Shown here: piece by piece, positions 63,986 through 64,000 of the stretch
Layout: each line of letters begins with the position of its first letter
Position numbering within the stretch: position 1 is the first letter of the stretch
Assembly: GCF_023091745.1 (NCBI RefSeq)
Contig: NC_068912.1
Coordinates: forward strand, 57,564,567 to 57,628,566
Direction: 5' to 3'
Length of the DNA: 64,000 bases
Source: Budorcas taxicolor
Taxonomy: Eukaryota; Chordata; Mammalia; Artiodactyla; Bovidae
The notes under the pieces: model-generated
Told to the model about the DNA's origin: nothing
Database searches by the model: none
The model's input: only the letters and a program-made list of their open reading frames with translations
Made by a program: the position numbers and the translations under genes

Positions 63986-64000
63986 CCATAGACTTGCATA

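Noticed and set aside
1..64000. A previously undescribed biological system, prokaryotic gene cluster or intact endogenous retrovirus
   Set aside because: All long frames trace to BovB or to repeat shadows. I found no LTR pair, no gag-pol-like frame and no operon-like organisation.

Overview
The window is nuclear DNA from a ruminant artiodactyl. The evidence is the repeat content: many BovB (RTE-type) LINE copies together with Bov-tA and Bov-A2 SINEs, which are typical of cattle, sheep, goat, deer and relatives, plus two CHR-type tRNA-derived SINEs of the wider cetartiodactyl group. I cannot tell the species apart. I recognise no host protein-coding exon, no functional RNA gene and no CpG-rich promoter, so the stretch is most likely intergenic or deep intronic. 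Family names are from memory of consensus sequences, without a library search.

Layout. 0-12 kb: old mammalian repeats (MIR, a decayed Tigger1-type DNA transposon with a CHR SINE inside it, a mariner remnant, L1 pieces) and several Bov-tA SINEs. 12-22.5 kb: the quietest part, with an L2 LINE, MIRs, a dimeric Bov-A2 SINE with 13-bp target duplications and long unassigned DNA. 22.5-33 kb: the first large BovB fragment (minus strand), then a long antisense L1 (24.1-27.4 kb) and a second antisense L1 (from 32.0 kb). 33.1-36.4 kb: a nearly full-length BovB (plus strand) that splits the second L1. 37-50.6 kb: BovB fragments of all sizes, including a plus-strand BovB inserted into an older minus-strand BovB with a perfect 11-bp target duplication. 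50.9-54.0 kb: a second nearly full-length BovB (minus strand), holding the longest open frame of the window, a 438-codon reverse-transcriptase core. 54-64 kb: an old unclassified repeat, L1 and L2 remnants broken up by hAT elements, BovB, Bov-tA and L1, and a last BovB 3' end at 61.9-62.6 kb.

How the parts relate. BovB encodes one polyprotein (AP-type endonuclease, then reverse transcriptase) that copies its own RNA and, in trans, that of the Bov-tA/Bov-A2 SINEs, which share its 3' end. Nearly all copies here are 5'-truncated and begin or end at the same 3' tail. Every BovB frame is broken, so none is expected to be autonomous. By summing my interval lengths, BovB makes up about 18 kb, or 28 percent, of the window. 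Nested insertions with visible target duplications give a relative order: L2, Tigger1 and MIR oldest; then hAT elements and L1; then CHR; then BovB and Bov-tA/Bov-A2.

I found no new biological system. The best material is the nested-insertion record, the inverted pair of long BovB copies, and one internal BovB segment flanked by an apparent target duplication.
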